Origin: Pseudomonadota bacterium
Lineage (GTDB): Bacteria > Myxococcota_A > UBA796 > GCA-2862545
Direction of reading: 5' to 3'
Length of the DNA stretch: 42,540 nucleotides
Assembly (NCBI GenBank): GCA_947475315.1
Contig: CANJMY010000028.1
Span: 1-42,540 of the forward strand
The number at the start of each line of letters is the position of its first letter. Positions within the stretch are counted from its first letter, which is position 1. The position numbers and the translations under genes are program-made. Below are positions 7,956 through 17,124 of the stretch, piece by piece. The notes under the pieces were generated by a model. That model ran no database searches and was not told the origin of the DNA. It worked only from the letters and a program-made list of their open reading frames with translations.

Positions 7956-9170
7956 ATGAACGAGACGACCGGAGCGGTCGGGCGGCGCGCCGCCGTCGCC
8001 TTCATCTTCGTGACGGTGACGCTGGACATGCTGGCCTTCGGGCTGGTCGTGCCGGTGCTTCCTCGCCTCGTCGTGCAGTTTGAAGGCGGGGACTACGGTC
8101 GGGCGGCCACTTTCACCGGGATCGTGACCACCGTCTGGGCGGCCATGCAGCTGCTGGCCATGCCGGTCCTGGGCGCGCTCTCGGACCGCTTCGGGCGCAG
8201 GCCCGTCGTGCTCTTCTCGACGCTGGGCCTGTCTGTGAGCTTCGCGCTCGTCGCCCTGTCGCGCAGCCTGGCTTGGCTGGTGGCGGCGCGGGTGGTGTCG
8301 GGGATCGCGTCGGCGAACATCTCCACCGCGAGCGCCTACATCGCGGATGTCACGCCGCCTGAGGGGCGCGCCAAGGCGTTCGGGCTTCTGTCCGCCGCGT
8401 TCGGGCTCGGGTTCATCCTGGGGCCCGTGGTCGGCGGGCTGCTGGGGGATGGGGATCCCAAGCTGCCGTTCTGGGTGGCGGCGGGCCTCGCGCTGCTGAA
8501 CTTCGCCTACGGGCTCTGGGTGCTGCCGGAGTCTCTGGCGCCCGAGAACCGGCGGCCGTTCACCTTCAAGAGCGCCAACCCGTGGGGTGCCGTGCGCTTT
8601 CTCGGCAGCCGGCCGGGGCTGCGCGCGCTGTCGGTGGTGACCTTCCTGGGCGCGGTCGCCAACGTCGTCTGGCCGTCGATGTTCGTGCTGTTCGCGGGCT
8701 ACCGTTGGCACTGGTCGCCCCGTGACGTCGGCCTGGCGCTGGGCGGCGTGGGCGTGTCGTCGATGGTGGTCGGTGGCGCGCTGGTAGGGCCTGCGGTGCG
8801 TGTGCTGGGCGAGCGCTGGGCCATGCGCATCGGCCTGCTGTGCGGGTCGATCGGGTTCGCGGCGATGGCCTACGGGCCGTCGGGGACGTGGTTCTGGATC
8901 GCGCTGGTGATCCAGATGCCGGCGGGCTTCACCAACGCCGCCGTCCAGGCGACCCTGAGCCGGACCGTGGCGACCAACGAGCAGGGTGCGCTCCAGGGCG
9001 CCACGGGCGCGCTGCGCAGCATGGCCGATCTGATCGCGCCGGGGCTCTTCGCGGCCAGCTTCACCTGGGGCGTGGGGCCGAACGCGCCGTTCTCCATGCC
9101 GGGCCTGCCGTTCGCGATCGCGTCGGCGCTGTTGCTGTTGGGCGCGTTGGTGGCACAGGGCGCCCTGTAG
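7956..9170 (+). CDS. MFS transporter (TetA/TCR-like 12-TM exporter)
   Basis: 404 residues. The ATG at 7956 is preceded by GGGGAGCAGGG and starts directly before the first membrane helix; the longer frame from 7725 runs through the divergent gene's start region and is rejected. There are about 12 hydrophobic helices. The MFS motif A loop between TM2 and TM3 is present (GALSDRFGRRPV), as is a motif C-like glycine-rich TM5 (FGLGFILGPVVGGLLG). The sequence resembles the tetracycline-resistance/drug:H+ antiporter subfamily, but the substrate cannot be read from it. The 38 bases to the HD gene suggest co-transcription. Confidence 0.85.
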   Translation: MNETTGAVGRRAAVAFIFVTVTLDMLAFGLVVPVLPRLVVQFEGGDYGRAATFTGIVTTVWAAMQLLAMPVLGALSDRFGRRPVVLFSTLGLSVSFALVALSRSLAWLVAARVVSGIASANISTASAYIADVTPPEGRAKAFGLLSAAFGLGFILGPVVGGLLGDGDPKLPFWVAAGLALLNFAYGLWVLPESLAPENRRPFTFKSANPWGAVRFLGSRPGLRALSVVTFLGAVANVVWPSMFVLFAGYRWHWSPRDVGLALGGVGVSSMVVGGALVGPAVRVLGERWAMRIGLLCGSIGFAAMAYGPSGTWFWIALVIQMPAGFTNAAVQATLSRTVATNEQGALQGATGALRSMADLIAPGLFAASFTWGVGPNAPFSMPGLPFAIASALLLLGALVAQGAL

Positions 9171-9208
9171 GCCAGGCCGTGCTAGTCCGCGCTCACGGAG
9201 TCCACGGC

Positions 9209-10489
9209 ATGGAAGTGCGCGACCCGATCCACGGCGCCATCGAGCTCGACGAGTCCGAGTCGCAGCTGATCCACCAGCCCTTCGTCCAGCGCCTGCGCAT
9301 GCTCAAGCAGGTCGGCTTCAGCTTTCTGGCGTTCCCGGGCGCCACGCACAGCCGCTTCGCCCACGTGCTGGGCGTGATGCAGGTCGCGGGCACCGCGTTC
9401 GACCGCGCCTACCGGGACTGGCACTTCGAGGACCCGAACGCGCGCGTCCGGTTCCGCGCGGCCGTGCGGCTTGCGGCGCTCTGCCACGATCTGGGCCACG
9501 GGCCGTTCAGCCACTGCACCGAGTTCGCCATGCCCGACGTGTCGGGCCTGGGGATCTCCTGGTACCGGGGCACCCGCAGCGGTCACGCATCGCATGAAGA
9601 CTTCACGATCGCGATCCTGCAGCACACCAGCTTGGGCCGCGCGATCGACCAGTCGTTCCCGTGCGCCTCGCGCCACGTCGCCGCGCTGATCAGCCATGAC
9701 GTGCGCGTGGAGGACGACTTCTTCCGCGACGGAGGCCTCGACCATCGGCGCCTTCTCTCGCAGATCATCTCGTCGGAGCTCGACGCCGACCGCCTCGACT
9801 ACCTGCCGCGCGACGCCTACTACACGGGCGCCCAGTACGGCATGATCGACGTGCGCTGGATCGTCTCGCACCTCACGGCGCACACGGCGCACGGGCAGGT
9901 CTGCCTGGCCCTGGACTCGGGCGCGCTCTACGCGTTCGAGCACTTCCTGGTCGCGCGCCACCACATGTTTCTGCAGGTCTACTTCCACCACACGTCGGTG
10001 GTGTACGAGGAGATGCTGAAGGCCTACGTGACGCAGTCGGGCGAGTGGTCGATCTCCACCGACCTCGACAAGTACCTGTACCTGGACGACGTCGCGCTGG
10101 AGGCCCACATGCGCGCCTCCACCGACCCTTGGGCGCGGCGCATCGTCGAGCGAGCGCCGTACCGGCGCGTCGTGGAGCGGCACGGCACGCTGCCGCAGGT
10201 GCGCATCGACACCGAGCGCGCGCTGCTCAAGCGCGAAGGGATCGACTACATCGACAGCGAGTCCACCGGGCGCCTGTCCCGCTACGCCGCCGCGCGCCGC
10301 GCGGACGTGGACGGCACGCTCTACGTGAAGATGCGCCTGCCGGGCCAGCCCACCGCCAAGGTCGAGAAGCTCACCGACGCGAGTCAGGTGTTTGAGCGCT
10401 ACGCCGACGAGCACAGCATCGCCCGCGTCTACGTGGCGCCGGAAGATCGCGCGCGCGCGTTCGAGGTCCTGGCGTCGGTGCTCCCCTGA
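9209..10489 (+). CDS. HD-domain phosphohydrolase (COG1078/YdhJ type)
   Basis: 426 residues. The ATG at 9209 has GGAG eight bases upstream and yields the family N-terminus (MEVRDPIHGAIELDE). HD-superfamily metal ligands are visible: SRFAHVLGV (first His), CHDLGHGPFSH (HD pair) and SSELDADRLDYLPRDAYYTG, which is highly characteristic of this dGTPase-like family. Relatives hydrolyse (d)NTPs or related phosphoesters in the cytoplasm; the actual substrate is unknown. It lies 38 bp downstream of the MFS gene on the same strand. Confidence 0.88.
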   Translation: MEVRDPIHGAIELDESESQLIHQPFVQRLRMLKQVGFSFLAFPGATHSRFAHVLGVMQVAGTAFDRAYRDWHFEDPNARVRFRAAVRLAALCHDLGHGPFSHCTEFAMPDVSGLGISWYRGTRSGHASHEDFTIAILQHTSLGRAIDQSFPCASRHVAALISHDVRVEDDFFRDGGLDHRRLLSQIISSELDADRLDYLPRDAYYTGAQYGMIDVRWIVSHLTAHTAHGQVCLALDSGALYAFEHFLVARHHMFLQVYFHHTSVVYEEMLKAYVTQSGEWSISTDLDKYLYLDDVALEAHMRASTDPWARRIVERAPYRRVVERHGTLPQVRIDTERALLKREGIDYIDSESTGRLSRYAAARRADVDGTLYVKMRLPGQPTAKVEKLTDASQVFERYADEHSIARVYVAPEDRARAFEVLASVLP

Positions 10490-10549
10490 CCGGGGCGCCA
10501 TCCGCGCGGCGGGTATGGTAGAAGCTCCCAGGTGGACGAGGGAGTCCCG

Positions 10550-12856
10550 ATGCGTGCAGCCCCGATCCTCTGGCCGTTGACCCTGGCGCTCGTGGCGTGC
10601 GGGTCTCCGCTCGAAGACGACGCCGATGGCGACGGCGTGTCCGCTGTGCAGGGAGACTGCGACGACGCCAAGGCCAGCGTCTACCCGGGCGCGCCCGATC
10701 CGTTCGGCGACGGGATCGACACGTCCTGCGACGGTGTGGACGGCGTCGACGACGACGGGGATCAGGTCGCCAACGTCGAGAGCGGCGGCGGCGACTGCGA
10801 CGACGACGACCCGACGATCCGCGGCCCCGGCACGCCCGACAACGCCGGCGACGCGATCGACCAGAACTGCGACGGCGTCGATGGCACGGACGCGGACGGC
10901 GACGGCCTCCCGAGCGTGCCGACCGGCGGCACGGACTGTGATGACCGCAACCCCAACGTGAAGCCCGGCGCGCCCGAGAAGTGCAACGGGTTCAACGACG
11001 ACTGCGACGCCATCACGACCGAGGTGGGCTTGGTCGCAGTGCTCGGCGGCGGCGACTACGCGACCGTCGGAGAGGCGGCGGCCGCGTCCGCCTCTGGCGA
11101 CACGATCTACGTGTGCGCGGGCGCTGCCCCGGGCGTCATCCAGATCGATCACGACCTCACGATCCACGGGCAGGGTGGTCCGAGCGAGGTCAGCCTTGGC
11201 GTGGCCGACGGCAGCCTGATCACGGTGACGTCCGGCGCGGTGTCGATCGACGGCATCACGCTCCAAGGCGGGACCGGCACGGCGGTGGGCCCGACACGAC
11301 GCGGCGGCGTGGCCCTGGTCCAGGGCGGGACGCTCACGTTGGACACGACGCCGATCGAGGGAGGCACTGCCGACGAAGGCGGCGCGCTCTGGGCGGGTCC
11401 TGGTGCGTCGCTCGTGCTGCGCGACCTGACCATCAAGGGCCCACGCGCGCAGCGAGGTGCCGCGATCCTGCTGCACGGCGCCTCGCTCGACGCGATCGCG
11501 GTGACGGTCGACGACGCGGTGGCCGAGGAGAGCGGCTCGGCGATCTACGCAGACGCGGCCGACGGCGCGCCCTCCACGGTGTGGGTGCACCCGATCGTGA
11601 TGCGGAACCTGGTCAGCGACAGCCCGTCGGACGGCGCGCTGGTCGACGTGCACGACAGTGAGCTGCACTGGACGGGCGGGGGCGTGGCGCGCGCGCACAC
11701 CGTGGGCGCGCCGGTGCGGGTGATCGACTCCGACCCGACGCCGGCGATCGACGCGCTCATCACCGCCGCCACCTTCGACGTGAACACGGCGGACGTGGGC
11801 GCGTCGGCGTTGTTGGCGGTCGGCGTCGACCTGACCTTGGATGACGTGACCTTCGCGGAGAATACGGGCGGACGGGCGGCGCTGCTCATGCCCGACAACC
11901 GCGGCTCGCTGACGATGACGTCGAGTACCTTCCGCTCCAACCAGGCGGACGCGGGCGCGGGCGGCGTGGATGCGGCGGCGGACAGCGTGAGCGTGTCGAC
12001 CAGCACGTTCATCGGGAACGGCTCGTTCGACGGCGTCGGCGCGCTCTGGCTGACGGGTGAGTCCCCAGTGCTCGCGGATCTGACGGTGGGCAACAACCGC
12101 GGGACGGTCACCGGCGGCATCCGCCTGGAGGACTTCATCACGACGTCGCTGACGCGCGTGCGGCTGACGGCCAACTTCTCGGCGGGGGTAGCCGGTGTCT
12201 CGGCCGACAGCGCGAACGGTGTGCTCACGTTCGACGACGTGGACGCCACGGACAACTCGGGCGGGGACGTGGGCGGCGCCGACGTGCGCGTGCGGACGTT
12301 CGACGTGATCGGCGGCACGTTTGACGGCAACGAGGCATCGGACGGCGTGGCGGGGATCGCGGCGCACGGCGGGCAGGTGAGCCTGGACGGCACCGAGCTG
12401 CTCCGGCACATCGGCGTGATCGCGGGCGGCCTCTGGCTCGACCACTGCGCGACCACCGTGGACAACGCGCACATCACGTCCAACCGCGCGGACGTGGGCG
12501 CGGCGATCCGTCAGCTCGGCGGGTCCGTCACGCTGAGCGGGTGCGTGATCAGCTCGAACGAGGCGAGCGTGCAGGGCGTGGTGGCGGTGGAGCCGGACGC
12601 CGCCACGTCGCTCGTCGTGAACACGGGCGCGTTCCACCTCAACCTGGCGCCGGTGGGCGGGGGGATCTGGTACGGGCTCGACGTCAGCTCGCCGGGCGTC
12701 GACACGCTGACCCTGACCGACGTGGACATGGGCGTGGATGCGCTGGACAACGAGTCGGACGACGTGGCGGTGGGCGACCCGGCCACGGTCCGCTGGGACC
12801 TGGGCGAGCACACCAACCTGATGTGCCGACCGAGCCAGGGCACCTGCGTGCCCTGA
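10550..12856 (+). CDS. Lipoprotein with MopE-type metal-binding repeats and beta-helix
   Basis: 768 residues. The ATG at 10550 follows GAGGGAG and gives a lipoprotein signal with a lipobox at Cys17 (LALVAC). Residues ~24-150 hold three MopE-like repeats of the pattern DxDGDG..GDCDD..., ending in DxxCDGVDG, related to the copper/metal-binding repeats of methanotroph MopE. From ~155 to the end, short G/D/T-rich strand repeats (for example FTSNQADAGAGGVDAA-like units) suggest a right-handed parallel beta-helix of the choice-of-anchor/polymorphic outer-membrane type. It is probably surface or periplasmic. Convergent with the next gene, which ends 6 bp away. Function beyond metal binding and scaffold is unknown. 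Confidence 0.82.
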   Translation: MRAAPILWPLTLALVACGSPLEDDADGDGVSAVQGDCDDAKASVYPGAPDPFGDGIDTSCDGVDGVDDDGDQVANVESGGGDCDDDDPTIRGPGTPDNAGDAIDQNCDGVDGTDADGDGLPSVPTGGTDCDDRNPNVKPGAPEKCNGFNDDCDAITTEVGLVAVLGGGDYATVGEAAAASASGDTIYVCAGAAPGVIQIDHDLTIHGQGGPSEVSLGVADGSLITVTSGAVSIDGITLQGGTGTAVGPTRRGGVALVQGGTLTLDTTPIEGGTADEGGALWAGPGASLVLRDLTIKGPRAQRGAAILLHGASLDAIAVTVDDAVAEESGSAIYADAADGAPSTVWVHPIVMRNLVSDSPSDGALVDVHDSELHWTGGGVARAHTVGAPVRVIDSDPTPAIDALITAATFDVNTADVGASALLAVGVDLTLDDVTFAENTGGRAALLMPDNRGSLTMTSSTFRSNQADAGAGGVDAAADSVSVSTSTFIGNGSFDGVGALWLTGESPVLADLTVGNNRGTVTGGIRLEDFITTSLTRVRLTANFSAGVAGVSADSANGVLTFDDVDATDNSGGDVGGADVRVRTFDVIGGTFDGNEASDGVAGIAAHGGQVSLDGTELLRHIGVIAGGLWLDHCATTVDNAHITSNRADVGAAIRQLGGSVTLSGCVISSNEASVQGVVAVEPDAATSLVVNTGAFHLNLAPVGGGIWYGLDVSSPGVDTLTLTDVDMGVDALDNESDDVAVGDPATVRWDLGEHTNLMCRPSQGTCVP

Positions 12857-12862
12857 GGGCCG

Positions 12863-15226
12863 CTACGGCGCGAAGTGCAGGTCGTCGAAGCCGATCTGGC
12901 CCGTGGGCGAGCCGACCGACTCGCCGAACTTCAGGCGCACGGCGACGATCCGCGTCATGTCGAGGCCCTGACCTTCGCCGCGGAAGTCGCGCAGCGGGAT
13001 CCGCACCGAGTTCCACTCGTTCGCCCAGCCCTGGCCCGCGCCGAGGCCGTCACGCGGGTACGGGTCGGTCACCCCGCCGTACTCGGAGGTGTTGCGGCTG
13101 ACGGTGTGGCCGTCGGCGTCCTCCATCTCGACCACGAAGCTCAGCTGACCCGACAGCGCGACGGTGCCCGGGCTGCGGGTCATCTGCGACACGCGCATGG
13201 CGACCTCGCGGAAGCCGGTCACGTCGAGCGGAGCGGTGAGGCGCTCGGTGTAGTTGGCGTCGGTCGTCCAGCGCATCACGATGCCACGCTCCCAACCATC
13301 GCCCGACACCAGCGTCATGCCGTTCATCAGGTCGTTGCCGTTCCAGCCGAACTGCATGTCGCGGTCGTCGAACATGCCCTCCAGCAGGTCGAGGCCTGCG
13401 GCCTCCACCGTGCCGCCCGAGGTGCTGACCTCGTTGCCGTCGTCGTTCTGGTAGTCGTCGACCCACCACGAGCCGGCGTCGGGCGCGTCGCGCAGGCTGA
13501 CGGCCACGGTGTTGTCGACCGGAATGCCGACCGGGCGCCAGCCGTTGGGGTTGCGCGAGAAGACCTCGCGGTAGGCCTCGTTGCCCTTCACCTCCCAGGA
13601 GAAGAACGAGAGCAGATAGGTGAGCTCCGACGGGTGGAGCTGGTCGCGCGACAGCCGGTTGGGCCCGATGCCCTCGTCGAACGAGTTCACGCCGTCGTGG
13701 AAGACGTTGTGCGACGCGCCGTGGAAGGTGGCCATCACCACGTCGTCTAAGCCCACGCTGGCGATGCGGAAGGACTGGCAGAGCGGGCAGTCTGCGCCGC
13801 CCGTGACGTCGCCGTCGGCGCCGCCGTTCATCAGCATGTAGGGGCGGTCGCCGGGGCTCGCCTTCTTGATGCCGTCGAACACGGTGGGTGCGATCGAGGT
13901 GATCGCCTTGATGTCATCCAACGTGTAGTTCGTGACCGTGAACGGCTCGGCCCCGCCCGCTAGGCGCTGGAACGCGCGGACGACGCCCTCGCCGCCGCGG
14001 CTGTGGCCGATCCAGCCGATCCGGTGCGGGTCGATCAGGCCCATGAGCGCGCCGTCGAGCGCGGTGTCACGGTGCCCGAGCAGCCAGTCGGTGTTCGCGA
14101 GCGTGGTGCGGCTGGCGGTGAGGATGCCGGGGCCGGTGTTGTTGGTGTGCGACATCACGACGAAGCCGTACGAAGCCAGGTGCGCGCCGATGAAGCCGTA
14201 CCAGCGGAAGTCGTGGCCGTTGCCGTGGCTGATGACGATCAGCGGCGCGGGCTTGAGCGCCTCAGGCAGATCGGTGGGCCACCAGATCTCCTCGTCCAGC
14301 CAGTTGCCGCCAGAGGTGCGCGCCATCTGCGGCGTGTACGGGCCGGGCGCGGACAGGTCCTTCGCCACCCAGAACCCGGCCTGCGCGCCGAACCCGTCGA
14401 TCAGATCGCCTGGGTCCAGATGCCCGTCCTTGCCCCAGTCGACGACCACGTCGTAGGCCACTGGGTCGCTGTTGCCGCCGTCCGTGGGCGGCGCCCAGCC
14501 GATCACGCGCGCGTTCGCGGGGTTGGCCACGTCGACGGTGAGCGGCTCGGTGCCGCCGGACACGTCCACCAGCGTGTTGTCCAGCGCCCACTCGTCGGGC
14601 GTGCGGTGCGCGACGATGGCGACGTCGGCGCCCAGGCCCACGCGGTCTAGGTGCAGGGTCGGGTCGACGAGCACGCCCACGCGCTCATCTTCGCGGAACA
14701 GGTCCACCGTCCGCAGGTGGGGCAGGTCGGCGCTTGGCTCGCCGGCCAGGTCGGGCGCGTCGAGCGTCGCGAGCGGCTGGCTGGCGGGGGCGCACGCGCC
14801 GCCCTCGGCGACGCCCAGCGGGGTCGCGTCGACCTGACCGACGCCGCCGCGCGGGGCCGTCACCAGGACGGTGAGCGGCAGGTCGGCCTCAGTGACGTCG
14901 AACGGGGTCTTGAGCGGGTTGCCGTCCACGTCCGCGAGCAGGAAGCGGCCGGTCACGTCCACGCGGACGGAGCCTTCCCCGACGCCGTCGAGCACGATCG
15001 GTCGCATCTCAAAGCGCACGGCGGTCCCCGCGTCCTTGGTGCGGCGCAGCGGGATGAGCGGCGTGACGCCGGGCGTGGTGTAGGGCGCGGACCAAGTGGG
15101 CGCGAGGCAGGCGGGGACCGGGTCACCGCCGCTCCCGTCGGTGTCGAACTTGTCCTTTCCACGGCCCGCTCCACCTGAGGTGCAGGCGAGCACGAACAGC
15201 AAGGGCGTCACGCGGCCAATCGACAT
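12863..15226 (-). CDS. Large alpha/beta-hydrolase lipoprotein
   Basis: 787 residues. The ATG at 15226 has GGAGAG upstream. Lipobox at Cys15 (LLFVLAC). After a ~300-residue N-terminal region of beta-rich character there is an alpha/beta-hydrolase core: an oxyanion strand ISHGNGHD (333-338 region), nucleophile elbow GHSRGG (407-412, Ser409) and a candidate catalytic His in FHGASHNVFHDG (~501-512). The last ~190 residues are beta-rich with paired Asp/Gly motifs ending in a GQIGFDDLHF strand, resembling carbohydrate-binding-module-like or complex-I intermediate-type jelly rolls. The elbow and dienelactone-hydrolase/cutinase-like layout suggest an extracytoplasmic esterase or lipase; substrate unknown. 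It is divergent from argS. Confidence 0.82.
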   Translation of the reverse strand: MSIGRVTPLLFVLACTSGGAGRGKDKFDTDGSGGDPVPACLAPTWSAPYTTPGVTPLIPLRRTKDAGTAVRFEMRPIVLDGVGEGSVRVDVTGRFLLADVDGNPLKTPFDVTEADLPLTVLVTAPRGGVGQVDATPLGVAEGGACAPASQPLATLDAPDLAGEPSADLPHLRTVDLFREDERVGVLVDPTLHLDRVGLGADVAIVAHRTPDEWALDNTLVDVSGGTEPLTVDVANPANARVIGWAPPTDGGNSDPVAYDVVVDWGKDGHLDPGDLIDGFGAQAGFWVAKDLSAPGPYTPQMARTSGGNWLDEEIWWPTDLPEALKPAPLIVISHGNGHDFRWYGFIGAHLASYGFVVMSHTNNTGPGILTASRTTLANTDWLLGHRDTALDGALMGLIDPHRIGWIGHSRGGEGVVRAFQRLAGGAEPFTVTNYTLDDIKAITSIAPTVFDGIKKASPGDRPYMLMNGGADGDVTGGADCPLCQSFRIASVGLDDVVMATFHGASHNVFHDGVNSFDEGIGPNRLSRDQLHPSELTYLLSFFSWEVKGNEAYREVFSRNPNGWRPVGIPVDNTVAVSLRDAPDAGSWWVDDYQNDDGNEVSTSGGTVEAAGLDLLEGMFDDRDMQFGWNGNDLMNGMTLVSGDGWERGIVMRWTTDANYTERLTAPLDVTGFREVAMRVSQMTRSPGTVALSGQLSFVVEMEDADGHTVSRNTSEYGGVTDPYPRDGLGAGQGWANEWNSVRIPLRDFRGEGQGLDMTRIVAVRLKFGESVGSPTGQIGFDDLHFAP

Positions 15227-15327
15227 CGTCTCTCCGGGCCCACAGAGACTACCGCACCTGGGGACGACCTGCTGTCCGACGTATGTAGGCTGGGGGTGTT
15301 AGTCGGTGCCCCCGGCCGGGAGGGCCT

Positions 15328-17052
15328 TTGTCCAGCGTCGTCGATCTGCTGACTGAACTCGTCCGTGAAGCCTCGGTGGCCGCTGGCTACGGCGACGTGG
15401 AGCTGGCCCAGGAGCCGCCCGTCCCCACCGCGGACCCGCGTCACGGCGACTACCAGAGCAACCACGCGTTCCGGCTGGCCAAGCACCTGCGCCAGAACCC
15501 GCGGGCGGTGGCGTCGGCCATCCTCGAGAAGCTGCCGCCGCACCCGGCGGTGGGGGGGGCTGAGGTCGCGGGGCCGGGCTTCCTGAACTTCCGCCTGACG
15601 GACGCCTGGCTCGGCCAGGAGATCGCGCAGCGCGCCGCCGACGCGCGCTTCGGCGTGCCGACGCCGGGCGACGGCCGCACGCTGGTCATCGACTACAGCT
15701 CGCCGAACATCGCCAAGCGTATGCACGTCGGGCACCTGCGCTCGACCATCATCGGCAACGCGCTCGACCGCCTGCACCGGTTCCTGGGCTGGAACGTCAT
15801 CAGCGACAACCACGTCGGCGACTGGGGCACCCAGTTCGGCAAGCTGATCGTGGCGTGGCGCCTGTGGCGTGACGAGTCGGCCTACGCCGAGGATCCGATC
15901 GCTGAGCTTCAGCGCATCTACCAGAAGTTCGGGGCCGAGGTGGAGGCCCACCCCACGCTCGCCGACGACGCGCGCGCCGAGACGGTGAAGCTCCAGGCGG
16001 GCGACGAGGCGAACCGCGTCCTGTGGGCCGAGTTCTGCGCGGCCTCCATGCGCGAGTTCCAGACCGTCTACGATCGGCTGGGCGTGCACTTTGACGTGGT
16101 CTTGGGCGAGAGCGCCTACCGCGACGAGCTCGACGCGTTGGTCGATGGCCTGATCGAGCGGGGCATCGCGAACGAGTCGCAGGGCGCGATCATCGTGGCC
16201 TTCCCGGACGACGAGCAGCTCAAGGACAAGCCGCTGCTGATCCGCAAGCGGGACGGCGCGTCGCTCTACGGCACCACGGACCTGGCCACCGTGCAGCACC
16301 GCATCGCCACGTGGAACCCCGAGCGCGTGGTCTACGTCACCGACGTCCGCCAGCAGCAGCACTTCCAACAGGTGTTCGCCGCCGCCAGAAAGATGGGCGT
16401 CGACCTGGACTTCCGTCACGTCTGGTTCGGCATGCTGAAGTTCGCGGACGGCGCCGTCGCGTCGACGCGCAGCGGTCAGACCGTGAACCTGGTCGATGTG
16501 CTCGACGAGGCGGCGCGGCGCGCGCGGGTTGTGGTCGACCAACGCTCCGACAAGATCCCCGAGTCCGAGCGCGTGCTGATCGCGGAGGCGGTCGGTGTCG
16601 GCGCCGTGAAGTACGCCGACCTGTCCCAGAACCCGCAGTCCGATGTGGTGTTCGAGTGGGACAAGATGCTGGCGTTCCAGGGCAACACCGCGCCGTACTT
16701 GATGTACGCGCACGCGCGCTGTCACAGCATCCTGCGCAAGGGTGGGGTGGAGGGCTACGAGCCCGTCCCCGTCGAGATCACGCACCCCACCGAGCGCGAG
16801 CTGATCCTGGCGCTGTTGGGCTTGCCCGAGGTGATCGTCGCGGCCGCGTCCACCGCGCGCCCCAACCTCCTCGCGGACCACGTGTTCGGGACAGCGCAGC
16901 TCTTCGCCAAGTTCTACCTGGACTGTCCCGTCCTTCGTGACGACGTCGAACCCGCCGTCCGGGCTTCCAGACTCACGCTCGTCGTCGCGACCGCGCGCGC
17001 GATGGAGCTGGGCCTCGATCTACTTGGGATCAAGCCTTTGAAGCGCATGTAG
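15328..17052 (+). CDS. argS: Arginyl-tRNA synthetase
   Basis: 574 residues. The start is a TTG at 15328 with GGGAGGG at 15318-15324. Domain order is typical: an N-terminal Add-1 domain (~1-100), the class I catalytic core with the HIGH-like motif MHVGHLRS and DNHVGDWGTQFG, the KMSKS-equivalent region reading VASTRSGQ, and the C-terminal DALR anticodon-binding domain (NTAPYLMYAHARCHSIL). It charges tRNA-Arg with arginine in the cytoplasm. A run of eight Gs lies inside the gene near 15552. Length and motifs match full-length bacterial ArgRS. Confidence 0.95.
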   Translation: MSSVVDLLTELVREASVAAGYGDVELAQEPPVPTADPRHGDYQSNHAFRLAKHLRQNPRAVASAILEKLPPHPAVGGAEVAGPGFLNFRLTDAWLGQEIAQRAADARFGVPTPGDGRTLVIDYSSPNIAKRMHVGHLRSTIIGNALDRLHRFLGWNVISDNHVGDWGTQFGKLIVAWRLWRDESAYAEDPIAELQRIYQKFGAEVEAHPTLADDARAETVKLQAGDEANRVLWAEFCAASMREFQTVYDRLGVHFDVVLGESAYRDELDALVDGLIERGIANESQGAIIVAFPDDEQLKDKPLLIRKRDGASLYGTTDLATVQHRIATWNPERVVYVTDVRQQQHFQQVFAAARKMGVDLDFRHVWFGMLKFADGAVASTRSGQTVNLVDVLDEAARRARVVVDQRSDKIPESERVLIAEAVGVGAVKYADLSQNPQSDVVFEWDKMLAFQGNTAPYLMYAHARCHSILRKGGVEGYEPVPVEITHPTERELILALLGLPEVIVAAASTARPNLLADHVFGTAQLFAKFYLDCPVLRDDVEPAVRASRLTLVVATARAMELGLDLLGIKPLKRM

Positions 17053-17095
17053 GATCGGCGTGCGTGCGACGGGCTACCACCCGCGGATCGGCGTG
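17052..17095 (+). repeat. 11-bp direct repeat upstream of the Ser/Thr kinase gene
   Basis: GGATCGGCGTG occurs at 17052-17062 and again at 17085-17095, 33 bp apart, in the 72-bp gap between argS and the kinase gene. The spacing is near three helical turns, so it could be a regulator binding pair; in such GC-rich DNA chance is also possible. Confidence 0.35.
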
Positions 17096-17124
17096 ATACG
17101 GTCGCGCGATCCCAACGGCGCTTC

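Noticed and set aside
9182-12811. 1209-residue open frame on the minus strand
   Set aside because: It crosses two well-supported plus-strand genes, is rich in Arg/His/Val low-complexity and has no recognisable domain.
15208-16881. 557-residue open frame antisense to argS
   Set aside because: Shadow of argS, which carries HVGH and DALR-domain motifs; no protein-like features.
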